Assembly: GCA_009763385.1 (NCBI GenBank)
Contig: CM019831.1
Location: 76,450,706 to 76,514,705 of the forward strand
Reading direction: 5' to 3'
From: Coix lacryma-jobi var. lacryma-jobi
Lineage: Eukaryota > Streptophyta > Magnoliopsida > Poales > Poaceae
Length of the DNA stretch: 64,000 nucleotides
How positions within the stretch are numbered: the first letter of the stretch is position 1; each line of letters opens with the position of its first letter. The notes under the pieces are model-generated. The model ran no database searches and had not been told where the DNA came from. It worked only from the letters and a program-made list of their open reading frames with translations. Below are positions 19,998 through 31,489 of this stretch, piece by piece. The position numbers were made by a program, and so were the translations under genes.

Positions 19998-22900
19998 TGT
20001 AACACTCTGGTGTTAAGCAAAAATTAAAACTTGCCATGTCATCATATGCATTAGCATTTCATGTGAAGTGATAACCTGAGTATGCATTCACTAAAAACAA
20101 GTTTATGTTAACATGTTTGTGCTTAGTGAATAAGAAATGTTAAGTATGCAATCCTAGTGGTGTAATGCTTTCATAAGTTATATGGTTTTATGTTAAGGGT
20201 AATACTAAGTGTATGTAGAAAACCTAATTTTCTATGTGTTTCTTATTTTCTCCTCTCTGTAAGTCCAAAAAGTTGGGTCAATTTCAAAATGGTTTCAAAA
20301 GCAAAGTTGTAGCTCTTGTTGAGAGGGACAACTTTGGTATTCAAAGTTTTCAAAGTTTCTGTACAAAATTTTGAATAAATTTGAAATCTTTTAAACCCTA
20401 AATTTAACCCCAACTCTAGATTTCAGAAACTAAAAAGAATTAGACCTTGGTCTTTTAATCAAAGTTGAAGAGAGGATTAAAAGAAACAACTTTTATTAAG
20501 ATAGATTTTCAAGTTACTAAAGAAAATCTGAAATAATCTGGAAAACAAGTTTGAATTGGTTTCAAATTGAAACTCAATTTCCAAAACCAATTTTATTCCC
20601 TTTTTGTGTAGTTTCAAAATTAAGCACAATTTGGCTATGCTCCAAAAAGCAAAGTTGTTCTATTTTTGATAGGGAACAACTTTGATGTATAAAGTTTTCC
20701 AAGTTTTCATATGAAATCAAAAGTAATTGTGAAAATACTTTTCTGCCCTCTTTGTTCTCTTTGGTTTTGCAAACTCTAATTCAAAATCTAAGCATATTCT
20801 GCTTATGTTGCAAAAATAAAAGATGTTCAGTATTAAATTCTGAGCATTTGATATTTTAACATATTTTCAACTTCTATTCAAAAATCCAAAGTATTTTCAT
20901 ATAAACCGAAAGGGTATATAGGAGAAGGGGGAGATAAGCTTCCGGCTCTGTTCATGGCGGTGGCCGCCGAGGCTTTGACCGGCAACGCCAGCGCGACGGT
21001 CGCGGTTCTCTCTCGAACGAGCACGCGACCAACTCCGTGGCAAAGTGACCCCTCTGCTGGCCTTTTATCTCGCGTCGTGGCGCCTTCTTCCGCACTCACC
21101 GTTAACCTCTTGCCACGCAACTCCGACGAGCACTTTCTCAACTCAATCTCCAAATTCACCGTCCCTGCTCCATCTTATCCAAATTCACCGCGCCTATAAG
21201 TACTTCACTTCCTTGCGCACCTCCCGGACCTTTCCTCTCCATCGCTACTGCCTCAGAGAGCTTGAGCTCGCCGTTTTTCTTCCCGCCGGGCAAAATCGCC
21301 GCCGAGCTCGACCTCGCCGTGGACTCGCCGGAACAACCTCTACTTCACCGGAGCTCGCCGCCGCAAGCCACTGCTCCGTGGACACCTTCCCTCCGTTCAT
21401 CCTCCGCTCGAACCAGCTAAGCCATCAGCATCAGGGTGAGCTACTGGATCTTCCTAGCCCCTCCGTTCTACTGCTACCGACCTAGGTTCGCCGGAACAGC
21501 TCCGCCGTGGCTCGGTCCGCCGCCGTGCGTGGCCAGACCTCACCGGAGCGGTAGCGTTAGGGTTTAGAGGCTCTATCGGCCGCGGGTGACTCGCTGGTGC
21601 TTATGCTCGCGTCCGTTAGGTCTCTACTGGCCGGAGTTGGCCGGCGTAAGGCTCGCCGGCGTTCGGTGCGCCGCCGTCCGTTCGAGCCAGCGTCGGGGAC
21701 TTCCCAGTTGCGAAGACGAGAAAGTCCAGGGTGTTGGTTGCAAAGTCCCAGACTCATGTGAATAGCGCTGTGGACTGCGGGTTAGTTTCGTTTAAGCCGA
21801 AGGGCTTTTCTGCAAAAGTGCCGAGGCAAGCGGGCGGGAACCAGGCTGGGCTGGTTTCGCGCGCGACGGGCCGCGTCGGACTGGGCCGAAAGCCCAGTTT
21901 GGGCTAGTTTTGTGTTTTCCTTTTTCTGTCTTTTTGAACAGTAAGCAGTTTTGTTAATTTTGCTATAATTAATCTATAGCTCTGTTAATTATGAAATTTG
22001 ACATGATAGATGTTAACATGCCCATGCTAATATAAAAATTATACAACTTGTGTTTTGAGTACTTTTTATAGGACAATTAAATCTGGACTTTAATTAATAA
22101 ATGCAACTTTGAGGAATTATGTAATTTTCTGTGGTTATCCAAAAATCATGAAATTTGACATGGGAGTTTATATCACTGATATACACCTTCATGTTTAATT
22201 TCATCCCTGTTTGATCAAGTATGATTGGTGTATAAGTAAAAGGCTAATTAAAATGGTTTATAAAATAAATAGGATTAGTTAATCACTTTAGGATTTGTGT
22301 GACTTTTGGAATTATTTGACAACCAGTGGAAAACTAGCAAGATTTGCTCCCTGGTTATGGATTCCTTTATGAAAATAACCTTTTATTGCTTGTTAAGTTG
22401 CATAACCATATTTAAAGAAAATAACAAAACTTGTTTAGTACTTTTAATAACTAAAGTTAGTTTGTTGGTTTGCAACTTTACCGTGAAGGAAAGTTGTACT
22501 CCATAAAAATTATAGTTTAAGAAAATTTCCATCTTTACCATGATCATACCATAAGCATCTCATTAATCATGCATATGCACTTCTACGTGTAGATTTCGCT
22601 TCGGAAGGCCCTAACTCTCAGTGGATTCCTCCTGAGGGTGTAGACCCTTCTCGATTTTCAGAATCTTCGAACTCCACTAATCCTCAAGGCAAGCCCCGGT
22701 GCATTTAACCTTTCTATTTCTATTGCAAAGTTTATACAATGATTTATCAACTGCATGTAAGTAATAGGAGTTGAATGACACCAGTAGTTGCATTACCAGT
22801 TGGTTACCTTTACTCTATCCTTGTTACCTATTTATTTGTAAATGTTTAGCCAAGATGCACGGTGATGAGATTATCCTCCGCTTAGGCCTTGAGCAAACTA

Positions 22901-23967
22901 AGGGATGATAGGTCATCACTGTTAGGATACCTCTTTCAGGTATACTTGATAAATGGATGAAAAATGGAATTCAGACCGGGCAGGTAACTTGCATCCGGAT
23001 TGGAATCTTGATGTAGTGTTCCTGTCTGTGTCGATTAGGAACCATTCGTTGTTAGTCCTTGATCGAGAGCATGATAGTACCAATCACGGGATACGGGTTG
23101 ATATGTTGCAGGTTAGAGTCCTGCCATACAACACCGTGGTGCTTTGGTATGTTGCAGGTTAGAGTCCTGCCATACAAATCACTTATGGTTGTGCAATATG
23201 TTGCAGGTTAGAGTCCTGCCATATTGTGTGATTGGGAACCCCCAGCTGGGTAGATAAAGCGGTTCGAATCGTCGTTGCTCTACGATAAAAAGAGACTCGA
23301 TCTCTGGCTCTCAACGTAGAGTTTTCAAAACCAAAGCTTTTGGGAAATGATGTTTCATCCTAAAAGAGTACTTTTGATGGTATATTTGGAAGGAAAAGAA
23401 GAATGTTTTGTTAAAAATGTTTATTCTGCAAATTCCTTCTCTATTGCTAGCCCCACTACATCCCTTAAAGCTAGCATGACCTGAAGTCTTTTCTGTTGAC
23501 GGATAAGTCTTGTTGAGTACTTTAGTACTCAGGGTTGTTACCCTTGTTGCAGGAGAGTACATGGATCCACCTTTTGATGGACAGTGCTACTTCACTCTTG
23601 TAGAAGAGAGTGATAATGAATCTGATGTGTGACCTTGGGCAAGTAACAAGAATTTGGGTGATATATGTATTATAAAGTTCCGAACCGTTTATGTAATAAG
23701 TACTTATGGTTTGTAAAACTCTAAGTTTTTAACCTATGTATTATAATCTTTCCGCTTTACTCTGATTTATCTTATCTATAAAACTGTTGTAATACTGTGA
23801 TGCTTGATGAGGAATTTTCCTGGAAGTTATGTAACGTGGATGATTCGGGTTTCCCGAGGACACCCGACAGTCCTCTTGAGTCATTTGGAACGCGTGTACG
23901 CCGATCAAAGGTCTTTAGGACAATGATGGGTGCATGTGGGCCATTTAATTCAGGAGGTTCTGCCACA
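19998..23967 (+). repeat. 3' LTR of A
   Basis: 3970 bp, equal in length to the 5' LTR. By eye it differs at about 20161, 21412, 21706, 21828-21829, 21874, 22313, 22457, 22550, 22755 and 23846; no insertions or deletions were noticed. Confidence 0.95.
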
Positions 23968-23972
23968 GATCG
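23968..23972. repeat. Target-site duplication of A, right copy (GATCG)
   Basis: Exact repeat of 10151-10155, directly after the ...GCCACA end of the 3' LTR. Confidence 0.92.
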
Positions 23973-25449
23973 GTAGATAAAAGGGTAACTAAAGGATAAC
24001 TAAGATAACTAACTACTAACTAATAACTACTCCTAGATAACCACAGAGCAAGATAACTAGAAGCAAGATAGTTATGAAGCAAGGCAGGCAAAAGTCAATA
24101 AAGCAACTAAGTTGAGTATAGTTTTATTCCTATCTTATCAAGTATCGAGGCGTACTAGCCTTTACCACTGACTTAGGTTGAACGCTAGCACAACGAGCCT
24201 TACTGTTAAACTGGGCCAACTACGTGGTGGAATTCAAGGCGCACAGGGCTATCACCACCTGCTTGCTACCACAGCTATCCGGGGGTCCAGCCGTATCTGA
24301 AGGTAAGTCTATAACTAAGCACCACGCTTAACTATATTCTAACTATCTCTACCCTAGCTTTGAATAGAGACACCCTTGCGGACGTCAGAGCAAATACTTG
24401 ACTTAATAAGATAAACACTAAACTAACCAAGCAACCTATTGGCAAAGATCAAACACTAAGCTCACTAGAGATTAACTACTATGGCTAAGTGAATTGATCT
24501 GTAGGATAGCTAGGCACTCAAGCAATCAATCAAGTATACCACTCAATACTGATAAGTAGAATAAAGTAATACTTGAAATGATGAAATAGAATATAGTAAA
24601 GTGCTTGAGTAACAAGAGCAAAACCTAAACTGGAGATGAAGGAAGACTCTTCCCAGCTCCAGGACCGATCACTCGCACGCCTCTACTCTTGAGCTAAGCC
24701 TTGAGCAGCGCTTCCGCGAGGGCAAAGATGCCTTGCTCTACTAGCCACCTACTTGCCTAAGCTCTCTGAGCTTCTAACCTAACTCTCACTTGCTTCTCTT
24801 GCTTGGTGTTTCTCTCGGAGGGTATATGAATAAAGTGATGCCTCAGGGGGGGTATTTATAGTCTTGAGGAGTGAGGGGGGTACTTATAGGGGGCAGCCAG
24901 CCGACCTAGGGCTAACCCTAGTGGCGGGCACCAGCCCTAGGTGGCGGCCGCCACCTTCATCACTGTTGGATGCACCGCCTTTGCTTCAACGGCATCCAGG
25001 AGCTCCAGAGAGGCGGTGGATAGGTCGGTTGCATGTCTGAGTAACCGCCATACTGCCTTGATCCACGTCATTCCATCCTATGTCGTCCGATGCCATTGAC
25101 CTAGTGACCAAGGGCCAAGATTTGGCCTTGGGATGGTCACACGGATCAGTGACGTGGCAAAGGGGGAGAGTTGGGCCTCTCCATGTGGCGGGCGCCACAT
25201 ATGGTTGGCGGGCGCCACCTCTGGTTGGCGGGCGCCACCCCACTCGGGCCCAAATGGGTCCTGGTGAGTGGGCTTGTCTCCTGGTGTGTCCATTCTTCAA
25301 ATTTGGTCCAAATTCCTGCATTCAAATAAAATTCTATGGACATGTGGAATTTGGTTAGTTTGAAACCTATTTGACTACATTTCATGCCTTTTTGGTGAAT
25401 TTTAGGGTAAAATGTTGATGGTAAAACAGTTGTTTAAGGACCATCAACA
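23973..25449 (-). repeat. B 3' LTR, proximal part (U3 side)
   Basis: Continues the LTR interrupted at 10155; aligns with 29771-31255. Starts on the minus strand at 25449 with TGTTGATGG. It holds a TATA box (TATAAATA on the minus strand, near 24855) and a palindrome cluster: GGTGGCGGCCGCCACC at 24940-24955 and three to four copies of GGCGGGCGCCACC between 25183 and 25240. Confidence 0.9.
24940..25240 (-). promoter_or_regulatory. GC-rich palindrome cluster in the B LTR
   Basis: One perfect 16-bp palindrome and several TGGCGGGC/GCCACC hairpins lie upstream (in LTR orientation) of the TATA box. The 5' LTR copy (30730-31050) has the same set with small changes. Confidence 0.6.
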
Positions 25450-25489
25450 AGCTCCCCCAAGCTAACCTGTTGCTCGTCCTCGAGCAACA
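25450..25489 (-). promoter_or_regulatory. Polypurine tract and PPT-proximal stem-loop of B
   Basis: On the minus strand the PPT AGCTTGGGGGAGCT (25463-25450) abuts the LTR. Four bases upstream lies a perfect hairpin, TGTTGCTCG-AGGA-CGAGCAACA (25489-25468). Confidence 0.85.
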
Positions 25490-27194
25490 ATGCGGTTTAA
25501 GCATTGAGCATAAAATGGATAGCAACTTAAGATGTATGCAAGTGCATATTGTATAGTGAGAAATAACTTAGCATATATCATTAATCATAGCAATGTGGGG
25601 CTTATAGCTTTTCACTTCAAACATGCAAGAGTGAAATAAAGCAGTAGATTGGAAACTTTTATCTTGCTTAGGTTTGACTAGGATTCTTTCTGGAGGGTTT
25701 TCAAAGGTTTTCAAAAGATAACAACTTGCTTAAGTCCTCCAAGATTCACTCAATCACTCAATGGTGTTTAAATCCTCACTTAGGCCAAAATGTATCCTTT
25801 CCTACTTCTAAAGAATGATATGTGGAGTTATAGGTAGGCTAAGAACCATGAGCAAATTGCCTGATTTTTATTGCTAAGCTAGACACTCAGATCATAAGGA
25901 GCAGCAAATCATAAAAATTGATCAAGATGTGCATGTGTGGTTATGTGGAAGTGTATAGAGGGATATTTCATAATCCTTCCTAGTTAATTTCTGGGGTCTA
26001 GAGCTAATGATAATTCTCTCTCTCTTTTTTTGGATACATAGTGAGTAGACAAAAGATGTGTCTTCACATTTTCTTAGGACATAGTCCTCTTTTGAGCTAC
26101 TTTGCTCACATTTTTTTTCTTAGGACATAGTCCTTTCTTGAGCTACTTTGCTCATTTTTCTCTCTCTTTCTCTTTTTTTTAGCTCTAGATTTCCCCAGAC
26201 ATCTATAGGAAAGGATTTCAGAAATGAAAAAGGGGGAAGAGGGGGAAATGCTTATTCCCAGTTTAGGAATAAGCATAAGGCTAGCAATGGGATGTTTGGC
26301 AGGGTATTGCATATCTCCGGTGTAGAGAATAAGCAATTTATTTGGTGGTTGCAAACTTCCAAAGTGGAGAGTAGGCCATTTATGGTGGGTGTGTGTGAGT
26401 CTTGATTCAAAAGATATGATAAGCTTCTCTACTAAGATCTATGAGGTCTAACAAAGCTCAACACAAACAAAGCTCTTTGTGGTTTTGACTAATGACTAAC
26501 AAATATTTGGCTGGTGGTGGGATGGGATAAAATCCAGTAGGATCTTTTTAGCAAGGTTTTCATAATTTTTAAAAGAAATCCTCCAGATTAGGTCCTAATT
26601 TCACCTTAGCAAGTTTAAAGAATTACTCCATTTCTTACTAACTTTATTCACTAAGCATGATTTCAGTTAAAGCATGTGCAACCCACAAGAGCTACAACTT
26701 AGATAAGACCAGTTATTCAAACCATAACAATAGCATTTGCATGACATATTTCAAATCTTATTCAGGTTTCAACTTGTTTAAGCAGATTTTATCAATTTTA
26801 TTCATGGAGTGGTTATTTAGGCAAGCATGTGACATTCAAAAGATATAGAATTTAAGAACTGGATGTAAAGTGTAGGCTTTGAGACATACCTTATTGGAGC
26901 AGGAGTCTCCCCCAAGCTGGCTTCTTGCTTGGTGAAGGGTCTTCTTCTTTCTCGGTCGGAGCTCTTGTTCTCATTTTATTAAAAAAAAAGGAAACTATCT
27001 AATGTTGTGAAAAGGGAAACTATCCTATTATGATATTTTATTATTCTAACTAAGTTAACATATACCTATGCATATAACTAATGATAACTGGTGATATTTT
27101 TTTTATTTTATTTTTTTTTAGTTGCATGCATGACATATGTTATTTATTTGAAAAAGGGAAATTTGAAGGGAAAAATTAAAAGTAAAACCATACC
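25490..27194 (-). other. B 3' non-coding region with internal PPT-like tract
   Basis: No coding signal. AT-rich, with paired segments around CTTAGGACATAGTCCT near 26074 and 26121. On the minus strand AGCTTGGGGGAG at 26918-26907 is identical over 12 bases to the terminal PPT core, 1455 bp away. Confidence 0.6.
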
Positions 27195-29068
27195 TTAGGT
27201 CCATGGAGTTTCATCCTTATCGGGTGGATCTTCTTCCTTGGGTGCTTCTTCTTCAAGTACTCCATCTGGTTCTTCTTCTTTTGGCACCTCTCCTTTGTTA
27301 TGTGAATTACACAACTCAGGAGGAGGTGGTTCTTTCTTTTTGCTCCACCTTGTTCTCGGGTGCCTCTTCTTGGTACGAACGGGTTTTGCTTTCTGCATGT
27401 TAGCGGCATATGCAGGACCACGGGAAAAGGAGAATATTTCCTTCCTCCCTGCTAATGTCATTTGCATTTGACCACTCCCCACATATATGCAAGCATCAAT
27501 AGTGTTCAAGAAGGGTCTACCTAAGATTAGAGGCACATCTTTCCTATTTCCCATATCTAATATTATGAAATCAGCAGGAACATAGGAACCTCTAATATGA
27601 ACAGGAAAATCATTAACTATTCCTTCTACATAGCAAGTGGATTGATCAGCTAGCACAACATAGGCAGATGTGGATGACATGGGTGGAAAGAATGAGTTTT
27701 CATAGAAATCTTTAGATAAAATGTTCACACTCGATCCTAAATCACACATGGCATTTTTAAAGACTTCACCAAAGATTGAGCAGATAATTATGGGACTACC
27801 AGGATCACCCTTTTTAACAGTCATGGTTTGATCTTCATAATAGTTAAAATATTTTATTTCAACCATATTTGCAGTTTCCATGTCAGGCTTAGCAGGAATT
27901 TTGCCAGTTTCAAAAGATGGTATGATAGCAGCAAGTTGAGCTAATTGGGTTTCTAACATCTTATTAAAGCTTAATTGATTTTTCAGAGCAGATGAGAAAT
28001 CTTCCAATTTAGCATTTATATTCTCAAGGGTTTTATCATTCGACATTAATTTATTATTCAAAAATTCAGTAGTTCTACCTTGAGAGTAGACTAGATTCTT
28101 TAAGAACGAGAAATCATCAGAATTATGAAAATTAGATCGGGGGAATGAATTGTTACCTTGAGAGTTTGCAGGCTGATTCCATCCTTGATTCTGTTGACGG
28201 AAACCATTGTTGTTGTTGATGAAGTTCAAATCTTCATGTAGCTCGGGGCAGTGGCTCCCAGAATGTCCGGTTTCTCCACAGACTTCACAAGTCATGTAGG
28301 ATTCCAGAGATTGGACACTCTCTTGTTGGTTCATCTTCTCACAGCTGTACAGCATCTTTGCCAGCAGGTCCATCTTGGCCACGATCATGTCGGCCTCCTT
28401 AAGGGAATGCATACCTCGCTTACGGGGCTGTAGTCTTTCGTCATTCCATCCTTGGTTCGACACCATCTTCTCTATGAGAGCCTTAGCATCTGCAACATTC
28501 AGAGAAAAGAATGCACCACGGCGGCGGCATCCAAATGGCTTCTAGAGAGAGGGGTTAGGCCATGGTAGAAGTTCTGGATCAATAGCGAGTCCTCCATACC
28601 GTGGTGTGGACAAGGAGCGAAATACTCTTGCAACCTCTCCCAAGCCTCGGGAATAGATTCCTCAGCTTGTTGCGTAAAGCTGGAGATTTTGTTGCGCAGA
28701 GCATTCGTCTTGCCCATCGGAAAGAATTTGGCGAGAAAAGCATTGGAACACTTGTCCCATGTGTCTACAGCGTTGCGATCGGTATAGAACCATTGCTTCG
28801 CTTTTCCTAGCAAAGAGAAAGGAAAGAGATGAAGACGAATGGTTCTTGGGTTATCCCCTTAATGGTGAAGGTGCCGCAAATCTCCAAAAATTGTTGGAGG
28901 TGAGCATTGGCATCCTCATGAGCTTTGCCACAGAATGGGCTAGCTTGGACCATCGTGATCAGAGCCGGTTTCAACTCAAAATTGAGGTTGGCATCGATCA
29001 CGTCTGGTCCTATCGCTACATCAGCGGCAGAAGGAGCAGAAAATTCACGAATGGTCTTGTTGGCCATC
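27195..29068 (-). pseudogene. B gag-protease, two frameshifts
   Basis: Athila-like gag beginning MANKTIREFSAP at 29068, with capsid motifs (FCGKAHEDANAH, LGKAKQWFY, FLAKFFPMGKT), a zinc knuckle (CEVCGETGHSGSHCPE, CX2C-X4-H-X4-C complete) and a single protease domain (DLGSS, VVLADQ, VPADFIILDM, ILGRPFLNT). The C-terminus is a charged Lys/Pro/Glu tail. Frame changes near 28850 and 28505 break it; otherwise the 423 codons from 28466 to 27195 are open. It has one protease domain where G1 has two. No polymerase follows. Confidence 0.8.
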
Positions 29069-29228
29069 GCGAAGATAGAACGAGATAAGAAAGAAAGATG
29101 TTGAAGAAGATGAAGGAAAAAGATAAGAAGGACTAAGGAAAGAAAGAATGGGGTAAGATGGGATTCGCTAAGCGGGAGCTTAAGCGAAGATAAATTTGAC
29201 ACGGACTCAACCGATACACCGATTGCCT

Positions 29229-29246
29229 TCCCCGACAACGGAGCCA
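29229..29246 (-). promoter_or_regulatory. Primer-binding site of B
   Basis: Minus-strand TGGCTCCGTTGTCGGGGA, the tRNA-Asp-type site with two changes, 8 bases from the LTR edge at 29255. Confidence 0.75.
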
Positions 29247-29254
29247 GAAATGCT

Positions 29255-31255
29255 TGTTGGTAGTTTTTAGCTTCACTAAAGATAGAGCTAGGCAACTATC
29301 CCCGGTAACGGCCCAGAAAAGCTTGTTGACACTAGCTAACGTCGTTACTAGGAGTAGACTATGGAATCTATTCCAGGCAACAGTGTTAGAAGTCCTTGTA
29401 GCAAGTCCGGTCAATATACCTAAAGGAATGAAGCTAAAGCAGCTATCTACTAATGTCAAGTGGAGTTGTCAATCCCGACACTAGTAGGAGCTAGCTAGAG
29501 AGATTGCAATCTACCAAGAGGATATTCTGCAAGCGCACAGAACTATCGTAGTAGCACATCGCCTGGGAGTACCAGGTGTCGATTTATTTGATCCCAAGGG
29601 AAGGCTAGGGTGGTGTATGAGTCGAGTCAAGGAGGGGATGAGAGTCGAAGAAAAGAGAAAAGGGAAAAGGGGAGAAGGGAAAAGAGAGGATGGAAGGCTA
29701 GAAAGAATGTATGGGTGGATAGGTAAGGATGATATGGATGGCTAAGGTAAGGTGGATGGATAGGTAGATAAAAGGGTAACTAAAGGATAACTAAGATAAC
29801 TAACTACTAACTAATAACTACTCCTAGATAACCACAGAGCAAGATAACTAGAAGCAAGATAGTTACGAAGCAATGTAGGCAAAAGTCAATAAAGCAACTA
29901 AGTTGAGTATAGTTTTATTCCTATCTTATCAAGTATCGAGGCGTACTAGCCTTTACCACTGACTTAGGTTGAATGCTAGCACAACGAGCCTTACTGTTAA
30001 ACTGGGCCAACTACGTGATAGAATTCAAGGCGCACAGGGCTGTCACCACCTGCTTGATACCACAGCTATCCGGGGGTCCAGCCGTATCTGAAGGTAAGTC
30101 TATAACTAAGCACCACGCTTAACTATATTCAAACTATCTCTACCCTAGCTTTGAATAGAGACACCCTTGCGGACGTTAGAGCAAATACTTGACTTAATAA
30201 GATAAACACTAAACTAACTAAGCAACCTATTGGCAAAGATCAAACACTAAGCTCACTAGAGATTAACTACTATGCCTAAGTGAATTGATGTGTAGGATAG
30301 CTAGGTACTCAAGTAATCAATCAAGTATACCAGTCAATACTGATAAGTAGAATGAAGTAATACTTGAAATGATGAAATAGAATATAGTAAAGTGCTTGAG
30401 TAACAAGAGCAAAACCAGAACTCGAGATGAAGGAAGACTCTTCCCAGCTCCAGGACCGATCACTCGCACGCCTCTACTCTTGAGCTAAGCCTTGAGCAGC
30501 GCTTCCGCGAGGGCAAAGATGCCTTGCTCTACTAGCCACCTACTTGCCTAAGCTCTCTGAGCTTCTAACCTAACTCTCACTTGCTTCTCTTGCTTGGTGT
30601 TTCTCTGGGATGGTATATGAATGAAGTGATGCCTCAGGGGGGTATTTATAGACTTGAGGAGTGAGGGGGGTACTTATAGGGGGCAGCCAGCTGACCTAGG
30701 GCTAACCCTAGTGGCGGGAGCCAGCCCTAGGTGGCGGCCGCCACCTTCATCACCGTTGGATGCACCGCCTTGGCTTCAACGGCATCCAGGAGCTCCAGAG
30801 AGGCGGTGGTTAGGTTGGTTGCATGTCTGAGTAACCGCCATCCTGCCTTGATCCACGCCATTCCATCCTGAGCCGTCCGATGCCACTGACCTAGTGACCA
30901 AGGGCCAAGATTTGGCCTTGGGATGGTCACACGGATCAGTGATGTGGCAAAGGGGGAGAGTTGGGCCTCTTCATGTGGCGGGCGCCACATATGGGTGGCG
31001 GGCGCCACCTCTGGTTGGCGGGCACCACCTCTGGTTGGCGGGCGCCACCCCACTCCCAAATGGGTCCTGGTGAGTGGGCTTGTCTCCTGGTGGGTCCATT
31101 CTTCAAATTTGGTCCAAATTCCTGCATTCAAATAAAATTCTATGGACATGTGGAATTTGGTTAGTTTGAAACCTATTTGACTACATTTCATGCCTTTTTG
31201 GTGAATTTTAGGGTAAAATGTTGATGGTAAAACAAGTGTTTAAGGACCATCAACA
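29255..31255 (-). repeat. 5' LTR of B
   Basis: 2001 bp; begins on the minus strand at 31255 with TGTTGATGG and ends CCAACA at 29255. TATA box TATAAATA near 30643 (minus). Differs from the 3' LTR at scattered sites, clearly more than the LTRs of A differ from each other. Confidence 0.9.
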
Positions 31256-31260
31256 TTGAT
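31256..31260. repeat. Target-site duplication of B, right copy (TTGAT)
   Basis: Exact repeat of 9642-9646. Confidence 0.9.
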
Positions 31261-31426
31261 TAATTTGGTGCTGACCAACACGAGCTGCCAAGACCTCATA
31301 CTGCTCATCCTCACAAATCACCCATATGGAAGAATCCATGCTGTTGAGATATGCACACATTCAAATCTTCTAATAGGGGTAATTGGTGCCATCGAAAAAT
31401 GGAGCCTTGCCTGACACTTGATCCAT
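31261..31426 (-). pseudogene. C1 copia gag, N-terminal portion
   Basis: Minus-strand frame from ATG at 31426 with the copia gag opening FDGTNYPY followed by SSIWVICEDEQYEVLAA. TAG and TGA interrupt it shortly after YPY, at codons where Trp and a non-stop residue are expected. It runs directly up to the insertion site of B; the rest of the gene is at 8977-9641. Confidence 0.7.
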
Positions 31427-31475
31427 GTCGCCCTATGGATCTGAAACCGATTAAGGTATGGAAGATCCTTAACTA

Positions 31476-31487
31476 GTTCTGATACCA
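31476..31487 (-). promoter_or_regulatory. Primer-binding site of C1, tRNA-Met type
   Basis: Minus-strand TGGTATCAGAAC, two bases after the LTR end at 31490, as in Sirevirus elements. Confidence 0.75.
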
Positions 31488-31489
31488 AT

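Larger units (their letters stand above)
10156..23967 (+). mobile_element. A: Tekay-type chromovirus, near-complete, with extra 5' ORF
   Basis: A 13,812-bp element with identical-length LTRs (3970 bp), TG...CA ends (TGTAACAC / GCCACA), duplication GATCG at 10151-10155 and 23968-23972, a tRNA-Met-type primer site, an extra ORF at 14616, a continuous gag-pol at 15380, and a PPT. The zinc-knuckle gag, RT-RNaseH-integrase order, GPY-type module and C-terminal chromodomain identify a chromovirus; the long LTR and the pre-PPT motif suggest the Tekay/Del clade. I count at least 11 substitutions between the LTRs by eye (about 0.3 percent), indicating a young insertion. Confidence 0.92.
9647..31255 (-). 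mobile_element. B: non-autonomous Athila-like element (gag-protease only), split by element A
   Basis: Minus-strand element with 5' LTR 29255-31255, primer site 29229-29246, gag-protease 27195-29068, PPT 25450-25463 and 3' LTR in two parts (25449-23973 and 10155-9647) separated by element A. Without A, its length is about 7.8 kb. The LTR begins TGTTGATGG and ends CCAACA. No RT or integrase is visible in the 3.8-kb interior. It sits in the gag gene of the copia element C1. Both target-site copies are intact. Confidence 0.9.

Noticed and set aside
27203..27471. Forward-strand open frames with many Ser and Leu
   Set aside because: They are the antisense of the charged C-terminal tail of the B gag-protease.
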